Assembly (NCBI RefSeq): GCF_001905345.1
Contig: NZ_LFBV01000012.1
Location: 1-64,000, forward strand
Origin: Streptomyces uncialis
GTDB taxonomy: Bacteria > Actinomycetota > Actinomycetes > Streptomycetales > Streptomycetaceae
Length of the DNA stretch: 64,000 nucleotides
Reading direction: 5' to 3'
The position numbers and the translations under genes are program-made. The notes under the pieces were generated by a model that saw only the letters and a program-made list of their open reading frames with translations, ran no database searches and was not told the origin of the DNA. This document shows, piece after piece, positions 32,966-43,600 of the stretch (within the stretch, counting starts at the first letter, position 1; each line of letters starts with the position of its first letter).

Positions 32966-33783
32966 GGACCCGGGTCGGGGCGGCTTGGAGGGCCGCCCGG
33001 CACACCAGATCCACCCCGCCCACGACCGGCGCGGGCCCGCACTCGGGCCCCCCGTCCGGCGAACACCGCACGCCGGTGGCGGACTTGGGGCCGCCCGGCG
33101 GACCGCCCCCGGCCCGTACGGACACAGCGGACACCGCGGCCGGGGCGGCGGACGGTAGGGGCGGAACCCTCAGCTGGCAGGCGGGGAGTACGGCGGCAGC
33201 CGTGCTCGCCGCCCTCGGCGTTTTCGTCGCCTCCTGTTCCACCGGTGGCACCGGCACCCGTGACGAGGGCCCCGCCCGCACGGACACCGTCAGCCAGACC
33301 ACCCCCTCACCCACCCCGTCCCCCGCCCCCAAGCGCGTCAACGCGGTGCGTCTGCTCCTGGACGACCCCGAGGTCAGCGCCGCGGTCAAGGACGGTCTGC
33401 GTCCCTGCACCGGGGACGAGTACCCCGTCGACGTGATCTACGGAAGCCTCACCGGCGTCACCTCCACGGATGTGGTCGTCAACGTCCTGAGCTGCGAGGA
33501 CGCCGTCGGTCTCGGCTCCTACGTGTACCGTCCCCAGGGCAGCGCGTACGAGAACGTCTTCCGGTCCGAGGAGCCCCCGGTGTATGCCGAGATCGACCGC
33601 GGGGACCTGGTCGTGACCCAGCAGGTGTACGCCGACAAGGACCCGGTCGCCTTCCCCTCCGGCGAGGACGTCGTCACATACCGGTGGGCCACCGCCGCCG
33701 ACGCCTTCACGGAACGGGCCCGCACCCACAACGACTACGGCAACGCGGCGGCCGGTACCACCGCCGCTCCGCCGGACAACTGA
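32953..33783 (+). CDS. cseA: Lipoprotein CseA, negative modulator of the SigE response
   Basis: 276 aa if it starts at TTG 32953, overlapping the end of sigE by 13 bp. The lipobox is VASC with Cys95 after a hydrophobic stretch (TAAAVLAALGVFVASC); the mature exterior domain has Cys in LRPCTGDE and LSCEDAV. In S. coelicolor CseA is a surface lipoprotein that dampens sigE expression. The 75 residues ahead of the signal are Pro/Gly-rich and unusually long for a lipoprotein; GTG 33076 would shorten them but has no better ribosome site. Confidence 0.88.
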   Translation: MRGVGTRVGAAWRAARHTRSTPPTTGAGPHSGPPSGEHRTPVADLGPPGGPPPARTDTADTAAGAADGRGGTLSWQAGSTAAAVLAALGVFVASCSTGGTGTRDEGPARTDTVSQTTPSPTPSPAPKRVNAVRLLLDDPEVSAAVKDGLRPCTGDEYPVDVIYGSLTGVTSTDVVVNVLSCEDAVGLGSYVYRPQGSAYENVFRSEEPPVYAEIDRGDLVVTQQVYADKDPVAFPSGEDVVTYRWATAADAFTERARTHNDYGNAAAGTTAAPPDN

Positions 33784-33804
33784 GAGCGACGGATACGGAT
33801 TCGG

Positions 33805-34521
33805 ATGGCAGAGCAGACCCACGTCCTCTTCGTGGAGGACGACGACGTCATCCGCGAGGCCACCCAGCTCGCGCTGGAACGTGACGGCTTCGTGGTCACC
33901 GCGATGCCCGACGGGCTGTCGGGCCTCGACGCGTTCCGCGCGAGACGGCCCGACATCGCGCTGCTCGACGTGATGGTGCCCGGCCTGGACGGGGTGAGCC
34001 TGTGCCGCCGTATCCGTGACGAGTCGACCGTCCCCGTGATCATGCTGTCCGCCCGTGCCGACTCCATCGATGTCGTCCTCGGGCTGGAGGCGGGCGCCGA
34101 CGACTACGTCACCAAGCCGTTCGACGGGGCGGTGCTGGTCGCCCGTATCCGCGCGGTGCTGCGCCGCTTCGGCCACGCCAGCGGCACCGGGCCGGGCGCC
34201 CCGGCCCCCACCGGCTCCGCGGAACCCGCCGGTGACGGGGTGCTGAGCTTCGGCGATCTGGAGATCGACACCATCGGGATGGAGGTCCGCCGCGGGGGAA
34301 AGCCGGTCGGACTCACCCCGACCGAGATGCGGCTGCTGCTGGAGTTCTCCGCCGCGCCCGGCACCGTGCTGTCCCGCGACAAACTGCTGGAGCGGGTCTG
34401 GGACTACGGCTGGGGCGGTGACACCCGGGTGGTCGACGTCCATGTGCAGCGGCTGCGCGCGAAGATCGGCCAGGACCGTATCGAGACGGTCCGCGGCTTC
34501 GGCTACAAACTGAGGGCATGA
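33805..34521 (+). CDS. cseB: Response regulator CseB (OmpR family)
   Basis: 238 aa. Receiver with acidic pocket VEDDD (10-14), Asp55 (LLDVMVPG) and Lys in YVTKPFDG. An Ala/Pro/Gly linker precedes a winged-helix OmpR domain (LTPTEMRLLLEF, VVDVHVQRLRAKIG, VRGFGYKL). Phosphorylated by CseC, it activates the sigE promoter. ATG 33805 is 21 bp after cseA. Its stop overlaps the cseC start (ATGA). Confidence 0.95.
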   Translation: MAEQTHVLFVEDDDVIREATQLALERDGFVVTAMPDGLSGLDAFRARRPDIALLDVMVPGLDGVSLCRRIRDESTVPVIMLSARADSIDVVLGLEAGADDYVTKPFDGAVLVARIRAVLRRFGHASGTGPGAPAPTGSAEPAGDGVLSFGDLEIDTIGMEVRRGGKPVGLTPTEMRLLLEFSAAPGTVLSRDKLLERVWDYGWGGDTRVVDVHVQRLRAKIGQDRIETVRGFGYKLRA

Positions 34522-35861
34522 GCCGGACGATGTGGGGGAAGCTGCGCGGGCTCAGCCTGCGGACCGGCCTGCGGTGGAAGCTCAGCGCCGCCATCGCGCT
34601 GGTGGGCGCGCTCGTGGCTCTCGCCCTGAGCCTGGTCGTGCACAACGCCGCCCGGGTGTCGATGCTGGACAACGCCCGTGACCTCCAGGACGAACGCGCC
34701 CAGTTCGCCCAGCGGATCTACGAGGGCACCGGGCGGCTCCAGTTCGGCGCCAAGGTCGACGACCCGAACATCCCCGGCGAGCTCCGGGAGAAGACCGCCG
34801 AGGGACGCCGGGCGACCTATGTCGCCGAGGACGACGAGGCCAGCACCCCCGACATCTGGGCGGCCGTGCCGCTGAAGGACGGCCGGGTGCTGTCGCTGCA
34901 CAGCCCGTTCCGCGACCGCAGCGCGACCATCATGAAGGATCTCGACCAGGCGCTGATCATCGGATCGATCGCGGTGGTGTTCGGCGGCTGCGCCCTGGGC
35001 GTGCTCATAGGGGGACAGCTGTCCCGCCGGCTGCGCAAGGCCGCCGCGGCGGCCGGACAGGTCGCCCAGGGGCACACCGGCGTACGGGTGGGCGAGGCCA
35101 TCGGCGGCGTCGTCCGCGACGAGACCGACGACCTCGCGCGGTCCGTGGACGCGATGGCGGACGCGCTGCGCCAGCGGCTGGAGGCCGAACGCCGGGTCAC
35201 CGCCGATATCGCGCACGAGCTGCGCACCCCCGTCACCGGACTGCTCACGGCGGCCGAGCTGCTGCCCCCGGGCCGCCCCAGCGAACTGGTGAAGGACCGC
35301 GCCCAGGCGATGCGCACCCTCGTGGAGGACGTCCTGGAGGTCGCGCGGCTGGACAGCGCCACCGAGCGGGCCGAGCTGCACGACATCCTGCTCGGTGAGT
35401 TCGTGAGCCGCCGTGTCGCCGTCCGGGACAGCGGCATACGGGTGGACGTCGTCCATGAGTCGGAGGTCACCACCGATCCGCGCCGACTGGAACGCATACT
35501 CGGCAACCTCCTCGCGAACGCCGCCAAACACGGCAGGACCCCGGTCGAGGTCACCGTGGAGGGCCGGGTGCTGCGGGTCCGTGACCACGGCCCCGGGTTC
35601 CCCGAGGAGCTGCTGGACGAGGGCCCCAGCCGGTTCCGCACCGGCAGCAGCGACCGCGCCGGTCATGGCCACGGTCTGGGGCTGACCATCGCCGCGGGTC
35701 AGGCCCGGGTGCTCGGGGCACGGCTCACCTTCCGCAACGTCCGGCCACCGGGCTCGTCCCCCGAGGTGCCCGCGGAGGGCGCGGTGGCGGTGCTGTGGCT
35801 CCCGGAACACGCCCCGACCAGCACGGGCAGCTTCCCGGTCCTCCCCTTCCCGAAGAAATGA
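34518..35861 (+). CDS. cseC: Sensor histidine kinase CseC
   Basis: 447 aa. TM1 (about 21-42), an exterior sensor of about 100 residues, TM2 (about 148-170), a HAMP linker, HisKA with His233 (DIAHELRTPVTG) and an HATPase domain (LLANAAKHG; VRDHGPGFPEE; GHGLGLTIA). It senses cell-wall damage, for example by antibiotics, and phosphorylates CseB. Four-base overlap with cseB. Last gene of the sigE operon, followed by a short repeat array and a perfect terminator. Confidence 0.95.
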   Translation: MSRTMWGKLRGLSLRTGLRWKLSAAIALVGALVALALSLVVHNAARVSMLDNARDLQDERAQFAQRIYEGTGRLQFGAKVDDPNIPGELREKTAEGRRATYVAEDDEASTPDIWAAVPLKDGRVLSLHSPFRDRSATIMKDLDQALIIGSIAVVFGGCALGVLIGGQLSRRLRKAAAAAGQVAQGHTGVRVGEAIGGVVRDETDDLARSVDAMADALRQRLEAERRVTADIAHELRTPVTGLLTAAELLPPGRPSELVKDRAQAMRTLVEDVLEVARLDSATERAELHDILLGEFVSRRVAVRDSGIRVDVVHESEVTTDPRRLERILGNLLANAAKHGRTPVEVTVEGRVLRVRDHGPGFPEELLDEGPSRFRTGSSDRAGHGHGLGLTIAAGQARVLGARLTFRNVRPPGSSPEVPAEGAVAVLWLPEHAPTSTGSFPVLPFPKK

Positions 35862-35864
35862 CCT

Positions 35865-35954
35865 GTACGGCCGGTACGGCCTGTGCTCGGAGGGTGACCC
35901 GTACGACCTGTACGACCTGTACGGCCGGTACGGCCTGTACGGCCGGTACGGCCT
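35865..35954. repeat. 9-bp tandem repeats (GTACGGCCT/G) after cseC
   Basis: Six contiguous 9-bp units (35901-35954: GTACGACCT twice, then GTACGGCCG and GTACGGCCT alternating twice), plus two more at 35865-35882. A looser GGGTGACCCGT-type repeat continues to about 36020. Noncoding, between cseC and its terminator. Confidence 0.85.
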
Positions 35955-36050
35955 GTGTCCGGGGAGTGACCCGTGCCCGAGGGTGGCCCGGGCCCGGGGA
36001 GCGACCCGCGCCGGAGGGTGACCGTAGGTGTACCGCCCCGGAACGCACGG

Positions 36051-36087
36051 ACCCCCGGTCATCGCGCGGAACGCGATGACCGGGGGT
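36051..36087. terminator. Bidirectional terminator between cseC and M23 peptidase gene
   Basis: Perfect 16-bp stem (36051-36066 with 36072-36087) and 5-nt loop between convergent genes; it can serve both strands. Confidence 0.85.
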
Positions 36088-36121
36088 GAACACATCCGTG
36101 TCGGATGTCGGCGTCAGCCGA

Positions 36122-36826
36122 TCAGAACTTGACGCCCATGCTGCTGAGGTAGGCGGCCGGGTTCACGGACGAGCCGTAGTTCGGGGTGGTGCGGATCTCG
36201 AAGTGCAGGTGCGGGCCGCTGGAGTTTCCGGTGTTGCCGGACAGGGCGATGACCGTACCCGCGTTGACCTTCTGGCCGACCGAGACGTTGACCTTCGACA
36301 GGTGCGCGTACTGCGAGTACTTGCCGTTGGTGTGCTTCACGACGACCGCGTTGCCGTACGCGGGACCGTCACCGCCACCGTTGGGGCCCGCCTTGACGAC
36401 GGTGCCGCCGCTGACGGACATCACGGGGGTGCCGGTCGGGATGGCGAAGTCCTGGCCGGAGTGCTTGCTGGCCCACATACCGCCGGCCTGGGCGTAGCCC
36501 GCGGACAGCGCGTAGGAGCTGACGGGCTTGACCCAGCCGGTGCTCTTCTTCGCGGCGACGGGCTTGACCGAGACGGCCTTCTTCTTCTCCGCGGCGGCCG
36601 TGGCCTTGGCGGCGGTGGCCTTCGCGGCCTTCGCCTGGGCGGCGGCCTGGCCCTTGACGGACTCGGCGACGGTGGACGGCATCGCGGTCACCGACTGACC
36701 GGGGGTCGCAGCCGCCGCGACCCCGGCACCCAGCGCGGCCGAGACTCCGACGCCCGCGGCGACAGCGATCGTCCGGGTGCGAAGCAGGGACGAACCGGAC
36801 ATGAGGGACGTGGCGAACTTGGACAT
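36122..36826 (-). CDS. Secreted M23 metallopeptidase (peptidoglycan hydrolase)
   Basis: 234 aa. Signal peptide with basic start and hydrophobic core (TIAVAAGVGVSAALGAGVAAAA). An Ala/Lys-rich helical linker (about 60-105, AKAAKATAAKATAAAEKKKA) leads to a LytM/M23 domain with zinc ligands in HSGQDF (HxxxD) and HLHF. It cleaves peptide cross-bridges of peptidoglycan outside the membrane. The start ATG 36826 has GGAGG at good spacing. Its transcript probably has a leader of about 200 nt or more with internal repeats (36827-37082), unusual here. Proximity to sigE-cse fits a cell-wall theme, but it is convergent and separately transcribed. Confidence 0.93.
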   Translation of the reverse strand: MSKFATSLMSGSSLLRTRTIAVAAGVGVSAALGAGVAAAATPGQSVTAMPSTVAESVKGQAAAQAKAAKATAAKATAAAEKKKAVSVKPVAAKKSTGWVKPVSSYALSAGYAQAGGMWASKHSGQDFAIPTGTPVMSVSGGTVVKAGPNGGGDGPAYGNAVVVKHTNGKYSQYAHLSKVNVSVGQKVNAGTVIALSGNTGNSSGPHLHFEIRTTPNYGSSVNPAAYLSSMGVKF

Positions 36827-37082
36827 GCAAACCTCCGGGCTTGGGGGGAAGTGCCCGTCCGGCTGTGAGCCGCGCTTGACCGCTGTGACGCTCGACTGGG
36901 CGAGTGGCACGGGCCGTGGGGCGCGCTGGCTCCGGATGGGGCACGAGAGACCCGGAGTACGTCGGCGTATCTGCCGGGCTGGCCGACCCGCATACCTGCC
37001 GGGCTGGCCATACCTTGGTAACCCGCCACGGGGCCCGGGTTCAAACCCCCCCACTACTAGGCGAAGTCGTACATAAACGTCA
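36827..37082 (-). promoter_or_regulatory. Long 5' leader and promoter of the M23 peptidase gene
   Basis: A minus-strand promoter is suggested by TGACGT (plus 37077-37082) and TAGTAG (plus 37054-37059) with 17-bp spacing, predicting a leader of about 220 nt. The leader holds an exact 14-bp direct repeat (plus 36971-36984 and 36996-37009, 25 bp apart) and many potential stems. Several Streptomyces cell-wall hydrolase genes carry a c-di-AMP (ydaO) riboswitch; I could not match this leader to that consensus by eye, so only a structured leader is claimed. Confidence 0.45.
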
Positions 37083-37626
37083 CATCGCGAGGGTCTTGAC
37101 AGCGTTCACCCTGGGTTTCATATCGGGGCAAAATGGCGCGAAAACCTGGGTTTGAGGCGGGAGGTCACCGATTCGACGGGCCTCCGAGGCCCCTGGGGGC
37201 GGGCGCCCTCCGACGCCCCGTGACCGCCCGGCGCCCTGCGGGTGACCCGTCCCCGGCCCCCGGGACAGCAATCCACTATTCCATCTAGTACCGGACAAAA
37301 CGCCTGTGCCCCATGTCACCGGGCAGCAAGATCCAGCACCCTGTGAATGTGACCCGGGCTACCCTCGGAGAGCCGTTCCGAGGGGCACCGTGCGACTCAT
37401 TTCCGGCTCGGGAAGGGGCGGTTCAGGGGTTCAGGGGTGACCCAGGGCACAGCTCCCCGCCCCACCCGCCACCCGTGTCGCACGGGACCGCTCCTCTCCG
37501 TCACGGCGACAGCGGGATGACCGCACGGCGGCGCACGGCACGGCGTCCCAGGGCAGCGCAGCGCAGCGCAGGGCATGACACGGCACGGCACGGCATCGCA
37601 CGGCACGGACTTCGGGGGGAGACCGG
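37083..37626 (+). promoter_or_regulatory. Upstream region of the NACHT gene
   Basis: 544 bp without a gene, less GC-rich than average at both ends. TTGACA (37096-37101) and CATATC (37119-37124), 17 bp apart, form a plausible plus-strand promoter toward the NACHT gene, though about 500 bp away. 37525-37612 consists of 5-bp repeats (CACGG and GCGCA types). GGGGGGAG before the start codon is the ribosome site. Confidence 0.45.
37525..37612. repeat. Low-complexity pentanucleotide repeats just before the NACHT gene
   Basis: Runs of GCACGGCACGG, GCAGCGCAGCGCAG and ACACGGCACGGCACGG, imperfect 5-bp repeats ending 14 bp before the start codon. Such tracts can change length by slippage and alter the 5' leader. 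Confidence 0.7.
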
Positions 37627-40548
37627 ATGGATCCATCGGTACTGGGGGTGCGCCTCGCGTCCAGCGCGATCGCGCCTCTGATCAGGCAGCTCTTCGTCCG
37701 GGAGGGTCCCGGCGCGGGACTGGTCGACCGCCCGGTCCGGCTCTCCTCGTACTTCTCCCTCCGGGGCGAGCGGCGCACCCTCACCCCCACCCAGGTGCGG
37801 GGCCTCGCCCTGCGGCTGGTCCGGGGCGCGGTCGCCTCGCCGGGCGAGCGGCCGTTCCCCGCCGACGAGGAGAACGCCGTCGTGGACGCCCTCACCCGGA
37901 CCCTGTGCGCCCTCGGCGACCTCGACATGGACGACGTCCAGGCCGTACGCCTCGGACACCGCGAACTGGCCCGCACCCTCTACGCGCGCGCCGCCGCCGA
38001 CGGGCCCGCCCCGGACCATGAACTCTCCGCCGACGCCTCGGTGTTCCTCACCTCGGCCGTGGAATGGGCGTCCCTGCACATCCTCCAGTTCTTCACCCAG
38101 CGCTCCACGTTCGTGGCCCGCACCCTGGTCGACCAGAGCCGCGCCCAGAGCGAGATGATCGCCAAGCTGGACGAGCTGATCACCCGCGCGCCCCGCCCCG
38201 ACGCCCGGCGCGCCTCCTTCGAACGCCGCTACCGCGCCCAGCTCGCCGCCAAGCACGGCAAGCTCACCATCTACGGCATCGATCTGACGTCCACCCCGGG
38301 CGTCTGGCCGCTGGACGTGGCGTATCTGAGCCTCATGTACACCGAGGAGGCGGACGAGCACCCGACGCGCGGTACACGGCCCGGGACCGGCGGGCCGGGT
38401 ACGGAGGAGTCCCCCGGCCGGTTCGTCCCGGCGCACACCACCACCCACCTCGCCGACCAGGTTCTCGCCCTCCACCCCCGGGTCCTGCTGCGGGGCGTCG
38501 CGGGCTCCGGCAAGACGACGCTCGTCCAGTGGCTCGCCGTCTCCGCGACCCGCGCGGCTCCCGACGGGCCCCTCGGCCATCTGCACGGCCTGATCCCGTT
38601 CGTCCTGCCGCTGCGGACCCTGACCCGGCACGGCGAACGTCTGCCCGGCCCCGAGCGCTTCCTGGAAGCCGCCGGTTCCCCGCTGGCCGGGGCGCAGCCC
38701 GACGGCTGGGCCGACCATGTGCTGACCGCCGGACGCGGGCTGGTCCTGGTCGACGGCATCGACGAGGTCCCCGCCCCCGAACGCGACCGTGCCCGCACCT
38801 GGCTCGCCGATCTGATCGCCGCGTACCCCGGCAACCGCTGGCTGGTCACCTCACGCCCGTCCGCCGTCCGGGAACGCTGGCTCGCGGACGACGGCTTCGC
38901 GGAACTCACGCTCTCCCCCATGAACGCGGCCGATGTGGCCTCGTTCATCCACCGCTGGCACTCGGCGGCCCGCTCCGGCGCCGCCGAACCTCATCTCGCG
39001 CTCCTGGACGGGTACGAGCGGCAGCTGCTCACCGCCGTGCGCACCAAACCCGACCTCGGCCGGCTCGCCACCAACCCGCTGATGTGCGGCCTGATCTGCG
39101 CCCTCCACCGTGACCGGCACGGCTATCTCCCGCACGGCCGCCGGGAGTTGTACGAGGCGGCCCTGGCGATGCTGCTGTCCCGGCGGGACCGGGAGCGGGA
39201 CATCCCCGGCGGCACCGGTGCCGAGCTGCGGCAGGAACCGCAGACACAGCTGCTCCAGCGGCTCGCGTACTGGCTGATCCGCAACGGCCGCACCGAGATG
39301 GACCGCGACCGCGCCGAGGCCGTCATCGGTGAGGCGCTGCCCGCGATGCCCGAGGCGGCGGCGATCGGGGACGCCCGGACCGTCTTCGCCCATCTGCTGC
39401 TGCGCAGCGGTCTGCTGCTGGAGCCCTCCCCCGGCGCGGTGACCTTCGTGCACCGCACCTTCCAGGACTATCTGGGCGCGCGGGCGGCCGTGGAGGCGTG
39501 GGACATCGGACTGCTGACCGGCCATGCCGCCGACGACCAGTGGGAGGACGTCATCCGGATGGCGATCGCCCACGCCCGCCCGAGGGAACGCGCGGAACTC
39601 CTGGACGGAATGCTGAGCGCGGGTGACGCGCTGCCCGAGGGCCGGGAACGCAACCGGGTCCATCTGATGTCCGGCGCCTGTCTGGAACACGCGACGGAAC
39701 TCGACCCGGCGGTCCGCGCACGGGTCGCGGAACGGGTGAACGCGCTGATTCCGCCACCGAATCCGGGAGCCGCCCGGGAACTAGCCACCGTGGGCCCGCT
39801 CGTCCTCGATCTGCTGCCCGGTCCCGGCGAATACGGCGAGCACGAATCCCGCATGGCGGTCATCACCGCCACCCGAGTGCAGTCCGACGCAGCGATTCCC
39901 TTCCTCGCCCGCTACGCCGACACCCCGTACCTTTCCGTGCGCTCCCAACTCGCCTGGTCCTGGTTCCGCTTCGACACGGCCCGATACGCCGAAGAGGTCA
40001 TCGCGGAGCTCGACCCTGAGGGACTCTTCATCTCGGTGAGCAACGAGGCGGAACTACGCGCCCTGGGAGAACTCGGCGGACGCCCGCTGGTGCAACTGTG
40101 GGGCGCCATCGAACCGAGCGTGATCGCGGAGTACGTATCCCGTTATCGGCCGAAGGAACTGACCTTCGACACACCGGCGCGCACGCGGCCCCCCTGGAAG
40201 TTGCTCCAGTCGTTGGACGAACTGGAGAGGCTGAGTCTTTGGCACCTCAACTCCACCGTGTCCTCGGACGACTGGCGGGAATTGGAGAAGATCCCGTGCC
40301 TCACTGAACTCGGTGTGGACGCGAGGCAACTCCCCACCATGGCGGAAACGCTCACCCTGCCCGAACTCACCGACCTGGTACTGCTCGTGGCAGGGCCGAC
40401 GGGGCCCATCGACGTTTCGGCGTTCCCCGACCGATTCCCGCGTCTCAGCCTGTTGACCATTCATCCGATGGGGCCTGCCGATGTGCCGCTGCTCGGACTC
40501 GACAGGCTCCCTGAATCCCTTGAAGTGATCCAGGAATCCAGGTCCTGA
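37627..40548 (+). CDS. NACHT-domain NTPase (bacterial NLR-like, candidate antiphage protein)
   Basis: 973 aa. The N-terminal helical domain (about 1-190) has no catalytic motif I recognise. The NACHT STAND ATPase has Walker A GVAGSGKTTL (Lys296), Walker B LVDGIDEVP (Asp376, Asp379, Glu380) and sensor motif WLVTSRPSA. A winged-helix/helical part (to about 650) is followed by a helical region and a C-terminal LRR-like sensor (about 800-965, repeated leucines as in LERLSLWHLN, LTDLVLL, LSLLTIHPM). Such single-gene bNACHT proteins are known antiphage systems in bacteria; that role here is inference. Ribosome site GGGGGGAG. Codons after about 39750 end in A or T far more often than earlier ones, suggesting the sensor came in by recombination. 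Closed by a strong bidirectional terminator. Confidence 0.85.
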   Translation: MDPSVLGVRLASSAIAPLIRQLFVREGPGAGLVDRPVRLSSYFSLRGERRTLTPTQVRGLALRLVRGAVASPGERPFPADEENAVVDALTRTLCALGDLDMDDVQAVRLGHRELARTLYARAAADGPAPDHELSADASVFLTSAVEWASLHILQFFTQRSTFVARTLVDQSRAQSEMIAKLDELITRAPRPDARRASFERRYRAQLAAKHGKLTIYGIDLTSTPGVWPLDVAYLSLMYTEEADEHPTRGTRPGTGGPGTEESPGRFVPAHTTTHLADQVLALHPRVLLRGVAGSGKTTLVQWLAVSATRAAPDGPLGHLHGLIPFVLPLRTLTRHGERLPGPERFLEAAGSPLAGAQPDGWADHVLTAGRGLVLVDGIDEVPAPERDRARTWLADLIAAYPGNRWLVTSRPSAVRERWLADDGFAELTLSPMNAADVASFIHRWHSAARSGAAEPHLALLDGYERQLLTAVRTKPDLGRLATNPLMCGLICALHRDRHGYLPHGRRELYEAALAMLLSRRDRERDIPGGTGAELRQEPQTQLLQRLAYWLIRNGRTEMDRDRAEAVIGEALPAMPEAAAIGDARTVFAHLLLRSGLLLEPSPGAVTFVHRTFQDYLGARAAVEAWDIGLLTGHAADDQWEDVIRMAIAHARPRERAELLDGMLSAGDALPEGRERNRVHLMSGACLEHATELDPAVRARVAERVNALIPPPNPGAARELATVGPLVLDLLPGPGEYGEHESRMAVITATRVQSDAAIPFLARYADTPYLSVRSQLAWSWFRFDTARYAEEVIAELDPEGLFISVSNEAELRALGELGGRPLVQLWGAIEPSVIAEYVSRYRPKELTFDTPARTRPPWKLLQSLDELERLSLWHLNSTVSSDDWRELEKIPCLTELGVDARQLPTMAETLTLPELTDLVLLVAGPTGPIDVSAFPDRFPRLSLLTIHPMGPADVPLLGLDRLPESLEVIQESRS

Positions 40549-40567
40549 CACCCACCCGAACACCGGA

Positions 40568-40612
40568 AAAGGGGCTGTCCCCGGACCCTGAAGGTCCGGG
40601 GACAGCCCCTTT
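40568..40612. terminator. Bidirectional terminator between NACHT gene and clpC
   Basis: Perfect 20-bp stem (40568-40587 with 40593-40612), 5-nt loop, A-run on one side and T-run on the other. The strongest terminator in the window, between convergent genes. Confidence 0.92.
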
Positions 40613-40638
40613 CGCCACATGCGCTCAGCGCGTGGGCG

Positions 40639-43167
<2,529 letters not shown>

Positions 43168-43600
43168 CGTTAATCGCTCCTCAGAGCGGTCAGGCAGTGA
43201 AAGGGGTCGGTCCCCTCCCTGTCCTTCCGCAGCTTAGTCCCGCAAGCGGGGACCGCTCATTCCAACTGCCGACACCCGTGCGTGGCCTCCTGACCGCGAA
43301 CGCCGACATGTGCTCCAACCCGATGGTGCGAGACGATGTTCCCGCAGGCCAGGCAGATACCCCCGCCATCAGTACGCCGATGGCGAACGTGAGACCGCCG
43401 GGCCGTGCGTGTCGCCCCTCCCCACTAGGGATGTCTTACCCGCACGTACTGACAGTCCATGCGGGGTGTACCGGTTCCCTCCGCTACGGGCGAACAAGCG
43501 CGCGCCGCCACCAAGCCTCGTACCCCCTCGATCCGGCCACCGTGGGCGGAGATCCGCGCACGGTGCGTAACCGAGGTGGTGCTTCGGCTGTTCCTCCGGC
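43168..43600. other. Divergent intergenic region clpC / SCO3374-family gene
   Basis: 433 bp without a gene. Contains CCCGCAAGCGGG (inverted repeat) about 70 bp upstream of clpC and a moderately AT-richer stretch around 43330-43460. No promoter could be assigned confidently. Confidence 0.45.

Noticed and set aside
36827..37082. c-di-AMP (ydaO) riboswitch upstream of the M23 peptidase
   Set aside because: Tempting from biology, but I could not place the conserved core by eye; listed only as an unassigned structured leader.
43168..43330. ClgR operator upstream of clpC
   Set aside because: GTTCGC occurs, but the expected second half at the right spacing does not; not enough to call.
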